Positions 25,701-34,410 of a stretch of 64,000 nt of DNA are shown piece after piece. The translations under genes were made by a program, and so were the position numbers. Source of the stretch: JANNPJ01 sp965200525 (lineage in GTDB: Bacteria > Actinomycetota > Actinomycetes > Actinomycetales > Kineosporiaceae); the NCBI GenBank assembly GCA_965200525.1, contig OZ241368.1, positions 3,472,001 through 3,536,000 of the forward strand. Reading direction: 5' to 3'. The notes under the pieces were generated by a model. It did no database searches. It worked only from the letters and a program-made list of their open reading frames with translations, and had not been told where the DNA came from. The stretch's first letter is position 1. Every line of letters starts with the position of its first letter.

Positions 25701-28298
25701 ATGTCGAGCGAGCACACACCCACCGAGTCGGCCATGCGCAGAGCCCTGCGCCGGGCCGCCGACGGCGTCACGCTGGACCAGGCCGAGGCCGAGGTGCTGC
25801 TGCACGCCCGGGGCGCCGACCTCGATCGGTTGCTCCCGGCCGCCGCCGCGGTTCGGGACGCCGGCCTGGCCAGCGCCGGCCGGCCGGGAGTGGTCACCTA
25901 CTCGCGCAAGGTCTTCGTCCCGGTCACCCACCTGTGCCAGGACCGGTGCCACTACTGCACCTTCGTGCAGACCCCGCAGCAGCTGGCCCGGGCGGGCAAG
26001 GCGATGTACATGACTCCGGACGACGTGCTGCGGGTGGCCCGGCAGGGTGCGGCCCTGGGCTGCAAGGAAGTGCTGTTCACCCTGGGCGACCGGCCCGAGG
26101 AGCGCTGGCCGGAGGCCCGGGAGTGGCTGGCCGAGGCCGGCTACGAGTCCACTCTGGGCTACGTCCGCGCGCTCGCCGTCCAGGTGCTGGAGGCGACCGG
26201 CATGCTGCCGCACCTCAACCCGGGCGTGATGAGCTGGCAGGAGCTGGGCCGGGTGAAGCCGGTCTCACCGTCGGTCGGGATGATGCTGGAGACGTCGTCC
26301 CGGCGGCTGTTCGAGACCCCGGGCCTGGCCCACTACGGCAGCCCCGACAAGGACCCGGCGGTACGGCTGCGGGTGATCGAGGACGCCGGCCGGCTGAACA
26401 TGCCGTTCACCACCGGGGTGCTGATCGGGATCGGCGAGACCCACGCCGAGCGGGCCGACTCGTTCTTCCAGCTGCGCCGGCTGGCCCGTGAGTACGGTCA
26501 CATCCAGGAAGTGATCGTGCAGAACTTCCGGGCCAAGCCGCACACCGCGATGCGGGGCGTGCCGGACGCCGAACCCGAGGAGTACCTGGCCGCGGTGGCC
26601 GTGGCCCGACTGGTGATGGGCCCGCGGATGCGGATCCAGGTACCGCCCAACCTGTCGGCCCCCGACCAGCTCGGCCGGCTGCTGGCGGCCGGGGCCGACG
26701 ACTGGGGCGGCGTGTCCCCGCTGACCCCCGACCACGTGAACCCCGAGCGCCCCTGGCCCCACCTGGACGACCTGGCCGCCTGGAGCGCCGAGGCCGGCTT
26801 CGAGCTGACCGAGCGGCTGACCGTGCACCCCCAGTACGCCCTGGCCGGCGAGCCCTGGCTCGACCCGCGGCTGAGCGGGCACGTCAACGCCCTGATGAAG
26901 GACGACGCCACGGCGATCGCGGCGGGCCGGCCCGGCCTGGCCGGGCTGGCCGATCCGGACGCGCGGCCGGTCGGCCGGCCCTGGCAGGAGCCCGACCCGG
27001 AGTGGGGCAGCAGCGGCCGGATCGACCTGAACCTGACCATCGACACCGCCGGCCGCACCACCGATCGGCGCGGTGACTTCGATGACGTCTACGGCGACTG
27101 GCAGGCTCTGCGGGAGAAGGCCCAGCTCACCGGGGCCCCGGAGCGGATCGACGGCGACGTGGTGGCGGCCCTGCGCACCGCCGAGACCGATCCGCGAGCG
27201 CTCACCGAGGAGCAGGCGATCGTGCTCGCCCACGCCGAGGGGCCGGCGGTCGCGGCCCTGGTTCGGATCGCCGACGACCTGCGCCGAGAGACGGTCGGCG
27301 ACACCGTCAGCTACGTGGTGAACCGGAACATCAACTTCACCAACGTCTGTTACACCGGGTGCCGGTTCTGCGCCTTCGCCCAGCGCCGCAAGGACGACGA
27401 CGCCTTCACCCTGTCCCTGGACGAGGTCGCCGACCGGGCCCGGCAGGCCTGGAACCTCGGCGCCACCGAGGTCTGCCTGCAGGGCGGGATCGACCCGCAC
27501 CTGCCCGCCACCGCCTATTTCGACATCGCCCGGGCCGTTCGGGCCGCCGTGCCGGAGCTGCACATCCACGCGTTCAGCCCGATGGAGGTGCTGAACGGCT
27601 CGACCCGGACCGGCCTGCCGATCCGGGAGTGGCTGGTGCGGGCCAAGGAGGCCGGCCTGAACTCGCTGCCCGGCACCGCCGCCGAGATCCTCGACGACGA
27701 CGTCCGCTGGGTGCTGACCAAGGGCAAGCTGCCCACCGCGAGCTGGATCGAGGTGGTCAGCACGGCTCACCAGGTGGGCCTGCCGACCAGCTCGACCATG
27801 ATGTACGGCCACGTCGACACGCCCTCGCACTGGGCCCGGCACCTGATGCTGCTGGCCCAGGTCCAGGAACGCAGCCTGGAGTACGGCCAGGCCGCGTTCA
27901 CCGAGTTCGTGGCCCTGCCGTTCGTGCACCACAACGCGCCGATCTACCTGGCCGGGGTGGCCCGCCCGGGGCCGACCGCGCGCGACAACCTGGTCGTGCA
28001 CGCCCTGGCCCGGCTGCTGCTGCACGGCCGGATCGACAACATCCAGACGTCCTGGGTGAAACTCGGGGTGGAAGGCACCCGGGCGATGCTCCGGGCCGGC
28101 GTCAACGACCTGGGCGGGACCCTGATGGAGGAGACGATCAGCCGGATGGCCGGCTCGCTGCACGGCTCGGCCAAGAGCGTCGAGGAGCTGCGCTCGATCG
28201 CCGAGGGGATCGGCCGCCCGGTCCGGCAGCGCACCACCGGCTACGGCCAGGCCCCGGCCACCCTGCGCGAACTGCCGATCCAGGAAGTGGGCGTCTAG
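25701..28298 (+). CDS. fbiC: FO synthase (CofG-CofH fusion), coenzyme F420 pathway
   Basis: This is an 865-residue fused enzyme with an AGGAGA site before the ATG and a TAGGTT -10 box near 25656. Two radical-SAM modules are present. The N-terminal CofG part has C79-x3-C83-x2-C86 (CQDRCHYC). The C-terminal CofH part has C550-x3-C554-x2-C557 (CYTGCRFC), followed by FAFAQRRKDDD-like family sequence. The enzyme builds the deazaflavin FO from tyrosine and a ribityl-diaminouracil, the chromophore of F420. Length matches actinobacterial FbiC. Its stop shares a CTAG with the stop of the convergent ung gene, so the two transcripts overlap at their ends. Confidence 0.95.
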   Translation: MSSEHTPTESAMRRALRRAADGVTLDQAEAEVLLHARGADLDRLLPAAAAVRDAGLASAGRPGVVTYSRKVFVPVTHLCQDRCHYCTFVQTPQQLARAGKAMYMTPDDVLRVARQGAALGCKEVLFTLGDRPEERWPEAREWLAEAGYESTLGYVRALAVQVLEATGMLPHLNPGVMSWQELGRVKPVSPSVGMMLETSSRRLFETPGLAHYGSPDKDPAVRLRVIEDAGRLNMPFTTGVLIGIGETHAERADSFFQLRRLAREYGHIQEVIVQNFRAKPHTAMRGVPDAEPEEYLAAVAVARLVMGPRMRIQVPPNLSAPDQLGRLLAAGADDWGGVSPLTPDHVNPERPWPHLDDLAAWSAEAGFELTERLTVHPQYALAGEPWLDPRLSGHVNALMKDDATAIAAGRPGLAGLADPDARPVGRPWQEPDPEWGSSGRIDLNLTIDTAGRTTDRRGDFDDVYGDWQALREKAQLTGAPERIDGDVVAALRTAETDPRALTEEQAIVLAHAEGPAVAALVRIADDLRRETVGDTVSYVVNRNINFTNVCYTGCRFCAFAQRRKDDDAFTLSLDEVADRARQAWNLGATEVCLQGGIDPHLPATAYFDIARAVRAAVPELHIHAFSPMEVLNGSTRTGLPIREWLVRAKEAGLNSLPGTAAEILDDDVRWVLTKGKLPTASWIEVVSTAHQVGLPTSSTMMYGHVDTPSHWARHLMLLAQVQERSLEYGQAAFTEFVALPFVHHNAPIYLAGVARPGPTARDNLVVHALARLLLHGRIDNIQTSWVKLGVEGTRAMLRAGVNDLGGTLMEETISRMAGSLHGSAKSVEELRSIAEGIGRPVRQRTTGYGQAPATLRELPIQEVGV

Positions 28299-28969
28299 GG
28301 CAGGGTCCAGTCGATCGGGTCGGCGCCGAGATCCTCGAGCTCGGCGTTGACCCGGCTGAACGGCTTGGACCCGAAAAAGCCGCGATCGGCCGACATCGGG
28401 CTCGGGTGCGCGCTCTCGATCCGGGGGACGTCGCCGAGCAGCGGCCGCAGGTTCTGTGCGTCGCGGCCCCAGAGGATCGCCACCAGCGGCTCGTCCCGGT
28501 CGACCAGGGCCCGGATGGCCTGGTCGGTGACCTCTTCCCAGCCCTTGCCCCGGTGCGAGCCGGACGCTCCCGGTGCGACCGTCAGCACCCGGTTCAGCAA
28601 CAGGACGCCGCGCTCGGTCCAGGGGGTCAGGTCACCGCTGGTCGGCCGGGGCACCCCGAGGTCGTCCTGCAGTTCGCGGAAGATGTTGACCAGGCTGCGG
28701 GGCGGAGCCACGCCGGGGGCGACCGAGAAGGACAGCCCGACCGGATGACCGGGCGTCGGGTACGGGTCCTGGCCCACGATCAGCACCCGGACGTCGTCCA
28801 GCGGCTGTTTGAAGGCCCGCAGGACGTTGGCCCCGGACGGCAGGTAGCCGCGCCCGGCTGCGACCTCGGCCCGCAGGAAATCTCCGACCTCGGCGATCCG
28901 GCCCGCGACCGGTTCGAGGGCCTTGGCCCACCCCGGATCCAGGAGCTCGGCCAATGATTGGCGCGTCAC
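28295..28969 (-). CDS. ung: Uracil-DNA glycosylase (family 1)
   Basis: This is a 224-residue enzyme. GTG 28969 is 8 nt after TAGATT (28983-28978), a leaderless pattern, and gives the usual family length; an upstream TTG extends it by 15 residues. The catalytic water-activating motif GQDPYP (66-71, D68) is intact, as are GVLLLNRVLTV and HPSPMSADRGFFG near the C-terminus. It removes uracil from DNA. It is convergent with fbiC (shared CTAG) and divergent, 74 bp apart, from the decarboxylase gene. Confidence 0.93.
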   Translation of the reverse strand: MTRQSLAELLDPGWAKALEPVAGRIAEVGDFLRAEVAAGRGYLPSGANVLRAFKQPLDDVRVLIVGQDPYPTPGHPVGLSFSVAPGVAPPRSLVNIFRELQDDLGVPRPTSGDLTPWTERGVLLLNRVLTVAPGASGSHRGKGWEEVTDQAIRALVDRDEPLVAILWGRDAQNLRPLLGDVPRIESAHPSPMSADRGFFGSKPFSRVNAELEDLGADPIDWTLP

Positions 28970-29043
28970 GATCGAGAAATCTACACAGGCCCGGCCCCTC
29001 GGCAACTGGGTCAACCGGGAAGGGCGCTCTAGACTCCACCCTC

Positions 29044-30396
29044 GTGCACCGCTTCGATGCTGGGTCCGAGATCTTGGCTGAGGCCGTCCTGGCCTATTCG
29101 CGCGAGCGGATGAGTCTCTCGCCGGTGCCGCTGGACGGGCCGCGCTCGGCCGAGGAACTGTTCGCGGCCGTCGGTACCACCATCACCGCCGAGGGCCTCG
29201 GTGGCGAGAAGGCGCTGCGGTTGTTCAGCGACGAGCTGGCCCAGGCCTGCATCTCCACCGACAGCCCGCGCTACCTGTCGTTCATCCCGTGTGCCCCGAC
29301 CAAGACCAGCGCCCTGTTCGACCTGGTGGTCAGCGCCTCCTGCCTGTACGCGGGCACCTGGATGGAGGGCTCGGGCGCGGTCTACGCCGAGAACGAGGCC
29401 CTGGCCTGGCTGGTCAGCCTGGCCGGGTTGCCGGCCGGTGCGGGCGGGGCGTTCGTCCCCGGTGGCACCATCGGCAACCTGTCGGCCCTGGTCGCGGCCC
29501 GGCACCGGGCTCGCCTGGACCGCGCCGACGAGCTGCCTCGCCGGTGGGCCATCGCCGGCACCGACCACGCGCACTCCTCCATCCTCAGCGCCTGCGAGGT
29601 GATGGACGTCGACTTCATCGGGGTCCCGGTCGCCGACGACGGCCGGCTGACCGGTGCCGCCCTGGCCGCGGCCCTGGACGCGGCCGGCCACGACGGTGTC
29701 TTCGCGGTCGTCGCCACGGCCGGCACCACCAACCTCGGCATCATCGACGACCTCGACTCGGTCGGTCAGGTCTGCGCCGACCGCGGGCTCTGGTTCCACG
29801 TGGACGGCGCCTACGGGCTGGCCGGGCTGGCCGCACCGAGCGTGCGGCACCGGTTCGCCGGCGTGGAGCGGGCCGACTCGTTCGTCGTCGACCCGCACAA
29901 GTGGCTGTTCGCGCCGTTCGACTGCTGCGCGCTGATCTACCGGGACCCGGTGGCGGCGAGGGCCGCGCACACCCAGCGGGCCGGCTACCTCGACGTGGTC
30001 ACCGAGGGCGGCGACGTCAACCCGTCTGACTACGCCATCGGCCTGACCCGCCGGGCCCGGGGCCTGCCGTTCTGGTTCTCCCTGGCCGTGCACGGCACCG
30101 AGGCCTACACCGCGGCTGTGGAGCGGACCCTGACCGTGGCCCGTTACGCCACCGAGGAGATCCGGTCCCGCCCCTACCTCGACCTGCTGCACGAACCCGA
30201 CCTGTCGGTGGTGGCCTTCCGGCGCCAGGGCTGGGCACCGGCCGACTACAAGGCCTGGTCGGCCCGGCTGCTCTCCGACGACGTCGCGTTCGTGGTCGCG
30301 ACCACTCATCGGGGCGAGACGGTCACCCGCTTCGCCGTGGTGAATCCGGAGACGACCGAGGCGGATATCGCCATGATTCTCGACACGATGTCCTGA
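29044..30396 (+). CDS. PLP-dependent group II amino-acid decarboxylase
   Basis: This is a 450-residue protein. The GTG is 8 nt after TAGACT (29030-29035) without a ribosome site, so likely leaderless. Fold-type I motifs include FVPGGTIGNLSALVAARHRA, ATAGTTNLGIIDDL, WFHVDGAYGLAGLAAP with the PLP-binding Asp, and VVDPHKWLFAPFDCCALIY with K286 as the Schiff-base lysine. The family includes decarboxylases for aromatic amino acids, glutamate, 2,4-diaminobutyrate and aspartate. I cannot tell the substrate from the sequence. It stands alone. Confidence 0.85.
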   Translation: MHRFDAGSEILAEAVLAYSRERMSLSPVPLDGPRSAEELFAAVGTTITAEGLGGEKALRLFSDELAQACISTDSPRYLSFIPCAPTKTSALFDLVVSASCLYAGTWMEGSGAVYAENEALAWLVSLAGLPAGAGGAFVPGGTIGNLSALVAARHRARLDRADELPRRWAIAGTDHAHSSILSACEVMDVDFIGVPVADDGRLTGAALAAALDAAGHDGVFAVVATAGTTNLGIIDDLDSVGQVCADRGLWFHVDGAYGLAGLAAPSVRHRFAGVERADSFVVDPHKWLFAPFDCCALIYRDPVAARAAHTQRAGYLDVVTEGGDVNPSDYAIGLTRRARGLPFWFSLAVHGTEAYTAAVERTLTVARYATEEIRSRPYLDLLHEPDLSVVAFRRQGWAPADYKAWSARLLSDDVAFVVATTHRGETVTRFAVVNPETTEADIAMILDTMS

Positions 30397-30477
30397 CAAT
30401 GCCGGGTGGGGAAGAAATGACGCGGTTGTGGTTCCGCCCGTACAGTGGCGGTGTTCTTCGGAAACGGGAGGAGTGCA

Positions 30478-30864
30478 ATGGACCCCGTAACAGCAGAGCC
30501 CACGCCGGAGCCGTCCGCGGGCCGATCCGAGAGCGAGTCCGAGGGCCGATCCGAGAGCGAGTCCGAGGGCCGATCCGAGAGCGAGTCCGAGGGCCGATCC
30601 GAGAGCATCGCCGTGGCGTTGACCGCTCGCGAGGTGGAGATGCTGGCCTTCGAACGACAGTGGTGGAAGTTCGCGGGTGCGAAGGAACAGGCGATTCGCG
30701 AACTCTTCGACCTCACCGCCACCCGCTACTACCAGGTACTGAATACGCTGATCGACCGACCCGAGGCCCTGGCCCGCGACCCTATGCTGGTCAAGCGGTT
30801 GCGGCGGACCAGGCAGGCCCGTCGCCGGTCGGGTTCGGCGCGATCACTGGATGCTCACGGCTGA
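30478..30864 (+). CDS. DUF3263 protein with N-terminal tandem repeat
   Basis: This is a 128-residue protein. ATG 30478 follows GGGAGGAG by 4-5 nt. The C-terminal ~75 residues form the DUF3263 domain (LTAREVEMLAFERQWWKFAG, KEQAIRELFDLTATRYYQVL, RLRRTRQARRR), an HTH-like actinobacterial domain. Residues 15-43 are a perfect repeat of GRSESESE, encoded by a 24-bp unit (30520-30606, 3.6 copies), predicted disordered and acidic. The gene precedes a LytR_C gene, the pairing known from M. tuberculosis Rv0430-Rv0431. Confidence 0.85.
   Translation: MDPVTAEPTPEPSAGRSESESEGRSESESEGRSESESEGRSESIAVALTAREVEMLAFERQWWKFAGAKEQAIRELFDLTATRYYQVLNTLIDRPEALARDPMLVKRLRRTRQARRRSGSARSLDAHG
30520..30606 (+). repeat. 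24-bp coding tandem repeat
   Basis: A 24-bp unit beginning GGCCGATCCGAGAGC is repeated exactly three times plus 15 bases, in frame, encoding GRSESESE. Complete identity between units suggests recent expansion. Confidence 0.9.
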
Positions 30865-30979
30865 GCCGCCCCGGGTCGGGTCCCGACCGGCACCGCTGCG
30901 GGTGGTTCGACGGATCGACCACTGCGTTGACGGACGACCAGCGGGTTCTTGCTAGTTCGACAGTTCTGGGAGTTGTGCG

Positions 30980-31633
30980 ATGAGCGCCACCCGGCCTCCG
31001 GCCTTCGATGACCGTTTCACTGCGCCGATCGAGGCCAGCCGCCGTGGCGCCCACCGGGCCCGGCCCAAGCCGGTCTCAGCCGGCCTGCCGGTGATCGCCG
31101 GTGCGGCCGTCGTGCTGCTGGTGCTGGGTGGTGCCTACACCTTGCTCGGCAACCGCAGTGACACCGACTCCAGCCCGTCGGCGGCGATCACCGACGACGA
31201 CGGCTCGGCTCCGACGGCCACCGGCGGGGCCGGGGCGGCGACCACGCCGGCCCCGGCGAGCACCACCGCGCCGGCCGCCGACCCGACCACGGTTCCGGCC
31301 GACCCGACGACCAGCAGCCCGGCCGCAGGTGGCGGTGCCGCCGCCGGGGTGGACAAGTCGATCGACGTCATCGTGCTCAACTCGGGCAAGATCGCGGGCC
31401 TGGCCAAGCGGCTGGGAGCGACGCTGAAGACGAACGGCTGGAGTGTGCCCCGGACCGGCAACTCGATCCAGCACAACTTGCCCACGACCAAGATCTACTA
31501 CGGTACGGACGCGCAGAAGGCCACCGCCACCGCGTTGCAGCAGGAGATCGGGTTCGGCGATCTGGTGCAGGACTCCTCGGTGACCACCACGGCCAAGGGC
31601 ATCGTCGTCGTCCTGGGCAAGGACGCCGAGTAG
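30980..31633 (+). CDS. LytR C-terminal-domain membrane protein (VirR-like)
   Basis: This is a 217-residue protein with a GGGAG site upstream. A basic cytoplasmic N-terminus, one membrane helix (~35-56, LPVIAGAAVVLLVLGGAYTLL) and a ~65-residue Ala/Thr/Pro linker lead to a C-terminal LytR_C domain (SIDVIVLNSGKIAGLAKRLGATLKTNGW ... TKIYYGTDAQKATATALQQEI). The domain lies outside the membrane. In mycobacteria the homologue VirR (Rv0431) affects vesicle release and envelope integrity; the same kind of role is inferred here. It follows the DUF3263 gene at 115 bp. Confidence 0.85.
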   Translation: MSATRPPAFDDRFTAPIEASRRGAHRARPKPVSAGLPVIAGAAVVLLVLGGAYTLLGNRSDTDSSPSAAITDDDGSAPTATGGAGAATTPAPASTTAPAADPTTVPADPTTSSPAAGGGAAAGVDKSIDVIVLNSGKIAGLAKRLGATLKTNGWSVPRTGNSIQHNLPTTKIYYGTDAQKATATALQQEIGFGDLVQDSSVTTTAKGIVVVLGKDAE

Positions 31634-31687
31634 GGCCGAGCAGTCGCACCGGCCGGCCTCGAGCCGGGCCGGCCGGGCCGGGGCCGG

Positions 31688-32167
31688 TCAGCGCAGGTAG
31701 CCGCCCTGGATCAGGTCGGCCTTGGACTCGAAGTGGTTGCCCAGGGCCGGGTCGCCGGTGTGCCACCACGACCACAGCGAGGCCAGACCGTACGCGGGCA
31801 GAAAGCCGATCGGCCCGAACCAGCGGGCGTACTGGGCGCTGTGCCGGGCCTCGTGGGTGAGCAGGTGCGGACGCCGGGCCAGGGCGTCGTCGTCCAGCCC
31901 GAGCAGGACGACGTCCCCGATCGTGATCGCCCGGCCGCGTACCGGCGGGACCGACCAGCGGTAGCCGGTGGCCAGCAGCAGGCCGTGGGGCCCGCGCCGG
32001 ATCCGGGCCCGTCCGGCCAGGGCCACGGCCAGGCCGAGCGGGGTGGCCAGGTTGATCCAGTTGGCGGTCCGGCGGGCCATGATCGCGCTCGGACGGACCG
32101 CCGGACCACCCCCCGGAGGGCGGATTCCACCACGCGGATGGCGCCTCGCACCACCGGCAGACCGCAT
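31688..32167 (-). CDS. Small HExxH-like protein, unknown function
   Basis: This is a 159-residue protein. ATG 32167 is 6 nt after TACCCT (32179-32174), a leaderless pattern; an internal ATG at 32080 would remove a Pro/Gly/Arg-rich N-terminus. The recognisable part is the C-terminal half: LLTHEARHSAQYARWFGPIGFLP, LWSWWHTG and NHFESKADLIQGGY. The HEARH motif followed by glutamine resembles zinc-peptidase-like HExxH families in which the second half is reduced; a catalytic role is not established. Related short proteins are scattered in actinobacteria. It is convergent with the LytR_C gene. Confidence 0.65.
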   Translation of the reverse strand: MRSAGGARRHPRGGIRPPGGGPAVRPSAIMARRTANWINLATPLGLAVALAGRARIRRGPHGLLLATGYRWSVPPVRGRAITIGDVVLLGLDDDALARRPHLLTHEARHSAQYARWFGPIGFLPAYGLASLWSWWHTGDPALGNHFESKADLIQGGYLR

Positions 32168-32224
32168 GCATCCAGGGTAGATCACAGTGCGTATTGCCAT
32201 CTCCCCACCGGACGGATGAGGCGC

Positions 32225-32403
32225 TAGGGTAGTAACTGGTCGAACAGTTCGATGAGCAACGTCCTCTCCAGCGTCACGCTAGAGGCCCGCACGTTGGACC
32301 ATCCCGGACCAGCCCTTTCGGGGGATGGGTCGGCGAGCGTGAGACCCGGTCCAAGTGCAGTGCTCGGGCCGCGCCGCAGTGACACAGCAAGCAGGAGTAG
32401 GAA
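32225..32403 (+). promoter_or_regulatory. Promoter and long structured leader of the cold-shock gene
   Basis: A TAGGGT -10 box at 32225-32230 would give an mRNA with a ~167-nt 5' leader before the csp start at 32404. TTGGACC (32294-32300) can pair with GGTCCAA (32348-32354), enclosing a second ATCCC/GGGAT stem. Long structured leaders are typical of temperature-controlled csp mRNAs. Confidence 0.5.
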
Positions 32404-32607
32404 ATGGCTCTGGGAACCGTCAAGTGGTTCAACGCCGAAAAGGGTTATGGCTTCATCACCGTCGATGGTGGTGGCGCCGACGTCTTCGTGCACTGGTCAG
32501 CGATCCAGATGGATGGCTACCGTGCGCTCGATGAGGGTCAGCGGGTGGAGTTCGAGGTCGGTCAGGGCCAGAAGGGCCCCCAGGCCGAGGCTGTTCGCCC
32601 CGCCTGA
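32404..32607 (+). CDS. cspA: Cold-shock protein (CspA family)
   Basis: This is a 67-residue single cold-shock domain with GGAGTAGGA before the ATG. RNP1 is KGYGFITV and RNP2 is VFVHWSAI, preceded by TVKWFNAEKG; these aromatic residues bind single-stranded RNA/DNA. Length is standard. It acts as an RNA chaperone. A long leader precedes it and a strong terminator follows, so it is a single-gene unit. Confidence 0.93.
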   Translation: MALGTVKWFNAEKGYGFITVDGGGADVFVHWSAIQMDGYRALDEGQRVEFEVGQGQKGPQAEAVRPA

Positions 32608-32661
32608 TCGTCGGTTACACCGGGTCCATGCCCTAATGGCACCCACAGCACGTCTTCAGTG

Positions 32662-32693
32662 AAGCCACCCCCGGCCGCCGCCGGGGGTGGCTT
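32662..32693. terminator. Bidirectional terminator after cspA
   Basis: Perfect 13-bp arms AAGCCACCCCCGG and CCGGGGGTGGCTT flank a CCGCCG loop and are followed by TTACTGTTT. The stem touches the stop of the convergent polymerase gene. Confidence 0.8.
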
Positions 32694-34381
32694 TACTGTT
32701 TCGCGTCGCCGTACGAAGCGACGACCGTGCCGATCAACGGAATCCGCACGCCCCGATCGCCGACCACCAGTCGAGTGGCCTCGGCCCCGCTCTCGGTGAT
32801 CGCGGCGATCACCGACTCGGCCTGAGCCTGTGGTGCGTGCACGACCACTTCGTCGTGCTGGAAAAGCACGAGTTCGGGACGGCGGCCCCGGTCGCCCTCG
32901 GCCAGGCGGCGGCGCAGCCCGGCCACCAGCACGTTGGCCCAGTCGGCGGCCGAGGCCTGGATCACGAAGTTGCGAGTGAAGCGGCCCCGGGCCCGCGACC
33001 GCGCCAGGGCGACCGATTCGGCGCCCTGCTGCCAGTTCGGGTTGGGTGGCGGGCAGGTCCGGCCGAGGGCCGAGCGGACCACGCCGCCGTCCTCGCCGGT
33101 GCGGGCGGCGACCTCGAGCAGCTCCAGGGCCCGGGGAAAACGCCGCCGTAGGGCCGCCATCGCCGGTGAGTTGGCCCGGGCCCCGTACATGGCCGCCAGC
33201 AGGGCGATCTTGGTCTCGGCCCGGGCCTCGGACCGGCCCAGGGCCTGGGTGGCCAGGGCGGTGTAGAGGTCGTCGTCCCGGGTGGCCGCGATCATGCCGG
33301 GATCGCCCGAAAGAGCTGCCAGCAGGCGAGGTTCGAGCTGACCGGCGTCGGCCACGACCAGGGCCCAGCCCGGGTCGGCGATCACCGCTGCCCGCATTGC
33401 TTTCGGAATCTGAAGCGCACCGCCACCTTTGGTGGCCCAGCGACCGGAAACAACTCCGCCGGGCACGTATTCGGGCCGGAACCGGCCGTTGCTGACCCAC
33501 TGCTCCCGCCAGGCCCAGCCGTGGGCGACGTGCAGCCGGGCCAGTTCCTTGTACTTCAGCAAAGGTTCGATCGCGGGGTGCTCCACCGATTTCAGTTCGT
33601 GGGCCCGGGTGGTCTCCAGCAGCACGCCCTGACGGCGGAACGCGCGCACCAGCTCCAGTGGTGAATCGACGTTCAGCTGAGGCGCGCCGCCGCGCCGGCC
33701 GGCGTCCAGGGCCTGGGCCACGGCATCGGCGAGCTCTTGCAGAACCGGCGGTCGGCCGCCGTGTTTCGGGCGCGGACCGAGCAGATCGGTGAGCACCTGG
33801 TCGTGCACGTCGGCGCGCCAGGGCAGGCCGATGTGGCCCATCTCGGCCGCGGCCAGCGCCGCCGCCGACTCGGCCGCCACCAGCAGGGCGAAGCCGGGAC
33901 TCGCGGCCCGCGCGGTCTCGATCCGGGCCAGCTGATCGGTGTAGAGGCCGAGCAGCCGGCCGGGTTCGTCGTCCGGCTGCTCGTGCGGCCGGAGCTCGGC
34001 GGCCGCGGGGACGTCGAACAGCGAGGCCTGGGTGGACGCCGCCGCGGCCGACGGGCTCGCCCCCGGACCGTCGGTGACGGGCGGCCGGCCCTCGTGAGCC
34101 CGCAGCAAGGACTCGGTCAGGGCGAGGTCGTGACACCGGCTCACCCGCACCCCGGCCGTGAGCAGCCCGGGATAGAGCGAACCGGTGCCGGCCCAGATCC
34201 AGCGGGGTGCGTTCGTGCGCTCGAGGGCCGCGACGGCCTCGGAGAGTTGCGCCGGACGGGTGAACCCACCCGTCGCGACGCCCTGCTCGTCGACCGGCAG
34301 CAGCGCCCAGGCAGGCCCGGCGGGGCCGGACCCCGATGGGGCTGAGTTCGGCCCCGGATCGGGCGCCACCAGTACCGGCAC
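32693..34381 (-). CDS. Orphan family-A DNA polymerase, exonuclease-degenerate
   Basis: This is a 562-residue protein (GTG start) of the actinobacterial 'bifunctional 3'-5' exonuclease/DNA polymerase' group, much shorter than PolA. Polymerase motifs are recognisable: motif A ALVVADAGQLEPRLLAAL with D345, motif B ETKIALLAAMYGA, and motif C FQHDEVVVHAP with H509-D510-E511. The N-terminal part lacks the D.E and other acidic residues of a DEDD exonuclease, and there is no 5' nuclease domain. Motif A differs from the usual DYSQIELR (Y to A, S to G), which is common in this group. Its physiological role is unclear; it is not the replicative or main repair Pol I. Confidence 0.8.
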   Translation of the reverse strand: MPVLVAPDPGPNSAPSGSGPAGPAWALLPVDEQGVATGGFTRPAQLSEAVAALERTNAPRWIWAGTGSLYPGLLTAGVRVSRCHDLALTESLLRAHEGRPPVTDGPGASPSAAAASTQASLFDVPAAAELRPHEQPDDEPGRLLGLYTDQLARIETARAASPGFALLVAAESAAALAAAEMGHIGLPWRADVHDQVLTDLLGPRPKHGGRPPVLQELADAVAQALDAGRRGGAPQLNVDSPLELVRAFRRQGVLLETTRAHELKSVEHPAIEPLLKYKELARLHVAHGWAWREQWVSNGRFRPEYVPGGVVSGRWATKGGGALQIPKAMRAAVIADPGWALVVADAGQLEPRLLAALSGDPGMIAATRDDDLYTALATQALGRSEARAETKIALLAAMYGARANSPAMAALRRRFPRALELLEVAARTGEDGGVVRSALGRTCPPPNPNWQQGAESVALARSRARGRFTRNFVIQASAADWANVLVAGLRRRLAEGDRGRRPELVLFQHDEVVVHAPQAQAESVIAAITESGAEATRLVVGDRGVRIPLIGTVVASYGDAKQ

Positions 34382-34410
34382 CCCTGGATCCTCTCGCCCA
34401 CCACCGACAG

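Noticed and set aside
26265..28163. Long open frame antisense to fbiC
   Set aside because: The composition is a Gly/Arg/Val/Gln mirror of GC-rich codons; the sense strand has two perfect radical-SAM clusters.
30520..30606. Possible CRISPR-like array
   Set aside because: Repeats are contiguous without spacers and in frame inside a gene.
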